From assembly GCA_030848925.1 (NCBI GenBank), contig JANFFA010000002.1, forward strand, positions 620,001 to 684,000: 64,000 bases of DNA, written 5' to 3'. Below the pieces are notes generated by a model. It had not been told where the DNA came from, did no database searches, and saw only the letters and a program-made list of their open reading frames with translations. The stretch's first letter is position 1. Each line of letters starts with the position of its first letter. The DNA is from Rhodalgimonas zhirmunskyi (GTDB lineage Bacteria > Pseudomonadota > Alphaproteobacteria > Rhodobacterales > Rhodobacteraceae). The translations under genes were made by a program, and so were the position numbers. Below are positions 62,049-64,000 of this stretch, piece by piece.

Positions 62049-63758
62049 ATGACAACCACTCAGGATATCGAGGGTCAGGTTGAGGAAATCCGCCGCCTTC
62101 AGGCCGAAAACTGGCCCGAGGGGATCCCGCGCGAGATTACCCATCGTCTGGGCAAGACCCCGCTCAGCCAATACCTGCGCCAAGATGCAAAAACGCGCCC
62201 CGATGACGCGATGGTGCACTACTACGGGCGCACGCTCAGCTACGCTGAGATTGACGAGATGTCCGATCGCTTCGCGGGTCTCTTGCAGGAAAGGGGCCTT
62301 GGCGCGGGGGATCGTGTCGCCCTGATGATGGGCAACTGCCCTCAGTACCTGATCTGCTTCTGGGGCATCATGAAACTGGGCGCGATTCTTGTCCCGGTGA
62401 ACCCGATGTTCAAGGCGATCGAACTGACCTACCAACTCAACGACAGTCAGGCCTCATTGCTGGTGTTCCAAGATGATCTTGCGCCTCTGGTCGAACAGGT
62501 CGCAGGCGAGACGCCGGTTCAAACCCTGTTTGCCACCGGTGCCGCCGAAATGGCTGGCGAAAGCAGCCCGGTTCCCCGCCCCGACGGCATGGGGCAGGCC
62601 CCACAGGCCCCCGGCGTCGAACGGCTGCTCAATGCGATGAAATCCGCCAAGCGGTTCGATGGCCCTGATTGCACCGACCTCGATGCCGTTGCTGCGCTGA
62701 ACTATACCGGCGGCACCACGGGCATGCCGAAGGGCTGCGTTCATACGCATGGCGATATGCTCTATACCGTCGCCGCCTATTGCGGGGTCGCGATGGCAGA
62801 GGCCAGCCCTGAGGATGTCGTTGTCAGCTTCTTTCCTATGTTTTGGATCGCGGGCGAAGATCTTGGACTTCTCGCCCCCGTCTATACCGGCGCTGCGGTC
62901 TGCATCCTGCATCGCTGGGATGCGGTCGGCTGGATGACGGCCGTGCAATCCTATCGCGGCTCGATCGTCACGCTTCTGGTCGACAACGCGGTCGAGATCA
63001 TGCAGCGCGATGATGCAAGCGGCTATGACCTCTCCTCGCTGCGCGGCACCTCGGTCTGTTCCTTCGTCAAGAAACTGGGCCATGACTTTCGCAATGACTG
63101 GCGCGCCCTGACCGGCAGCACCATGGTCGAGGCGTCCTGGGGCATGACCGAAACCAACACCTGCGACACCTTCACCGTCGGTATGCAAACGGATGATTAT
63201 GACCTCGAACAACAGCCGGTTTTCGTCGGTCTGCCGGTGCCGGGCACCGATATCATCATCCGCGATTTCGACACCGGCGCGCTGAAACCGCTCGGCGAAA
63301 GCGGAGAGTTGTGCGTGCGCTCGCCCTCCGTTCTCAAATCCTACTGGAACAAGCCGGAAGAGACCGCCCATGCCATCCGCGATGGCTGGCTGCACACTGG
63401 CGATATCGGGATGGTAAACGAACGCGGCTATGTCCATTTCCTCGGACGTCGCAAAGAGATGCTCAAGGTCAACGGCATGCCGGTCTTCCCGGCCGAGATC
63501 GAAATGCTGCTGGGCCGCCACCCCGCGATCCTCGGTTCGGGCGTCATTGGCCGCCCCGACGAGCGTAAGGGCGAAGTGCCCGTCGCCTTCATTCATGTCG
63601 ATCCGGCCAAGGCTGACGGCATCGATGCCGAAACCCTTACCGCATGGTGCCGCGAACAGATGGCGGGCTTCAAGGTTCCCGAAATTCGGCTGGTCGAGTC
63701 CCTGCCGATGACGACGACCGGGAAGGTCAAGAAAGAAGAACTGACCGCGCTGCTGTAG
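62049..63758 (+). CDS. AMP-dependent acyl-CoA ligase
   Basis: A 569-residue adenylate-forming ligase. The P-loop YTGGTTGMPKGCVHTH is near residue 223; the A5 region EASWGMTETNTC and hinge GRRKEMLKVNGMPVFPAEIE follow, and the C-terminal lysine TTTGKVKKEEL. It should make the acyl-CoA for the carboxylase 32 bp upstream. GGAGGAGAGAG precedes the ATG. The acid is unknown. Confidence 0.9.
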   Translation: MTTTQDIEGQVEEIRRLQAENWPEGIPREITHRLGKTPLSQYLRQDAKTRPDDAMVHYYGRTLSYAEIDEMSDRFAGLLQERGLGAGDRVALMMGNCPQYLICFWGIMKLGAILVPVNPMFKAIELTYQLNDSQASLLVFQDDLAPLVEQVAGETPVQTLFATGAAEMAGESSPVPRPDGMGQAPQAPGVERLLNAMKSAKRFDGPDCTDLDAVAALNYTGGTTGMPKGCVHTHGDMLYTVAAYCGVAMAEASPEDVVVSFFPMFWIAGEDLGLLAPVYTGAAVCILHRWDAVGWMTAVQSYRGSIVTLLVDNAVEIMQRDDASGYDLSSLRGTSVCSFVKKLGHDFRNDWRALTGSTMVEASWGMTETNTCDTFTVGMQTDDYDLEQQPVFVGLPVPGTDIIIRDFDTGALKPLGESGELCVRSPSVLKSYWNKPEETAHAIRDGWLHTGDIGMVNERGYVHFLGRRKEMLKVNGMPVFPAEIEMLLGRHPAILGSGVIGRPDERKGEVPVAFIHVDPAKADGIDAETLTAWCREQMAGFKVPEIRLVESLPMTTTGKVKKEELTALL

Positions 63759-63858
63759 CGACAGGCCGGAACGAAAAACAGGAGAGCAGCAAGCTCAAGA
63801 TACGAACTTTGCCGGAAACAAAGCGGCAAAAACGAACGCAAACGGGAGGAGAAACCAG

Positions 63859-64000
63859 ATGACGTTCTTCAAGAAGGAAATCACCGCGGCCGTGGCCGCA
63901 CTGGCGCTCAGCGCCACGGCCATGCAGGCCGAAACCCTGCGCCATGCAATTGGTGCGGCAGGTGTCAGCGGGTTGATCGACGGCACTGAATACTGGGCCA
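63859..64000 (+). CDS. Probable periplasmic substrate-binding protein, N-terminal part
   Basis: Partial; 47 residues are visible. A signal peptide (MTFFKKEITAAVAALALSATAMQA) is followed by ETLRHAIGAAGVSGLIDG. GGGAGGAG before the ATG supports the start. It follows the ligase by 100 bp in the same direction. An ABC-transporter binding protein feeding the carboxylase/ligase pathway is a fair guess, but the family cannot be read from this much. Confidence 0.55.
   Translation, partial: MTFFKKEITAAVAALALSATAMQAETLRHAIGAAGVSGLIDGTEYWA

Noticed and set aside
1..64000. CRISPR arrays, insertion sequences and prophage
   Set aside because: No regularly spaced repeats of 24-40 bp, no transposase, integrase or phage structural gene was seen on either strand.

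Overview
The window looks like the chromosome of a marine alphaproteobacterium of the Rhodobacteraceae (Roseobacter group). GC is high, shadow open reading frames are long and antisense, the elongator tRNA-Met is of alphaproteobacterial type, and the gene set is typical: COQ9, H-NS/HvrA-like protein, Hint-domain protein, DUF1244, DUF2125, L-malyl-CoA/beta-methylmalyl-CoA lyase, DgcA/DgcN. No species can be assigned. I saw no transposase, integrase, phage gene, rRNA or CRISPR array; most of the window reads as core chromosome with a few small accessory islands.

Layout. 1-9 kb: 3' part of an RNase T2, dps, an H-NS-like gene, two quinone oxidoreductases behind COQ9, rpsU, a YghU-type glutathione transferase, a GMC oxidoreductase and a Hint-domain protein. 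9-15.8 kb: a divergent Lrp/ald pair with two operator-like repeats, acetoacetyl-CoA synthetase, tRNA-Met(CAU), an SH3b protein, mscL, a second glutathione transferase, ytoQ. 15.9-26 kb: a mostly leftward translation and central-carbon block (pyk, small membrane protein, rpmI, rplT, trkH, pheS, orphan gene, yrhK-like, pheT), then rightward N-formylglutamate amidohydrolase and DUF1244. 26-34.5 kb: a DODA-type dioxygenase, then a D-amino-acid set (D-amino acid transaminase, phosphoesterase, dgcA, dgcN), mcl1, a lytic transglycosylase and a divergent Lrp / LysE-exporter / racemase-like set. 34.5-37 kb: a perfect FNR-type box with a downstream terminator and no protein gene (candidate small RNA), AraC-GyrI plus DUF1801, and an orphan-XRE-membrane cassette with an AT-rich palindromic promoter. 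37-53 kb: accA, class I fumarase, cysQ-like, TldD/PmbA, tandem DUF2125 paralogues, SDR plus enoyl-CoA hydratase, an overlapping leucyl aminopeptidase / NlpC / agmatinase operon, a StcD/DgcA-type demethylase, tRNA-Pro(CGG). 53-64 kb: a TTG-started SbcD-like nuclease with a 1147-residue SMC-like ATPase, then a TetR-type regulator divergent from a single-chain acyl-CoA carboxylase, an acyl-CoA ligase and the start of a secreted binding protein.

Working together. Carbon metabolism is the main theme: acetoacetyl-CoA synthetase, mcl1, accA, fumarase, and the carboxylase/ligase pair handle CoA esters. Alanine dehydrogenase, D-amino acid transaminase, DgcA/DgcN, the LysE exporter, agmatinase and the demethylase handle amino acids and amines, with two separate Lrp-family regulators. 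The less explained signals are the candidate FNR-driven small RNA, the three-armed terminator after ald, the orphan-XRE cassette, a dispersed intergenic repeat family and the carboxylase locus at the right edge.
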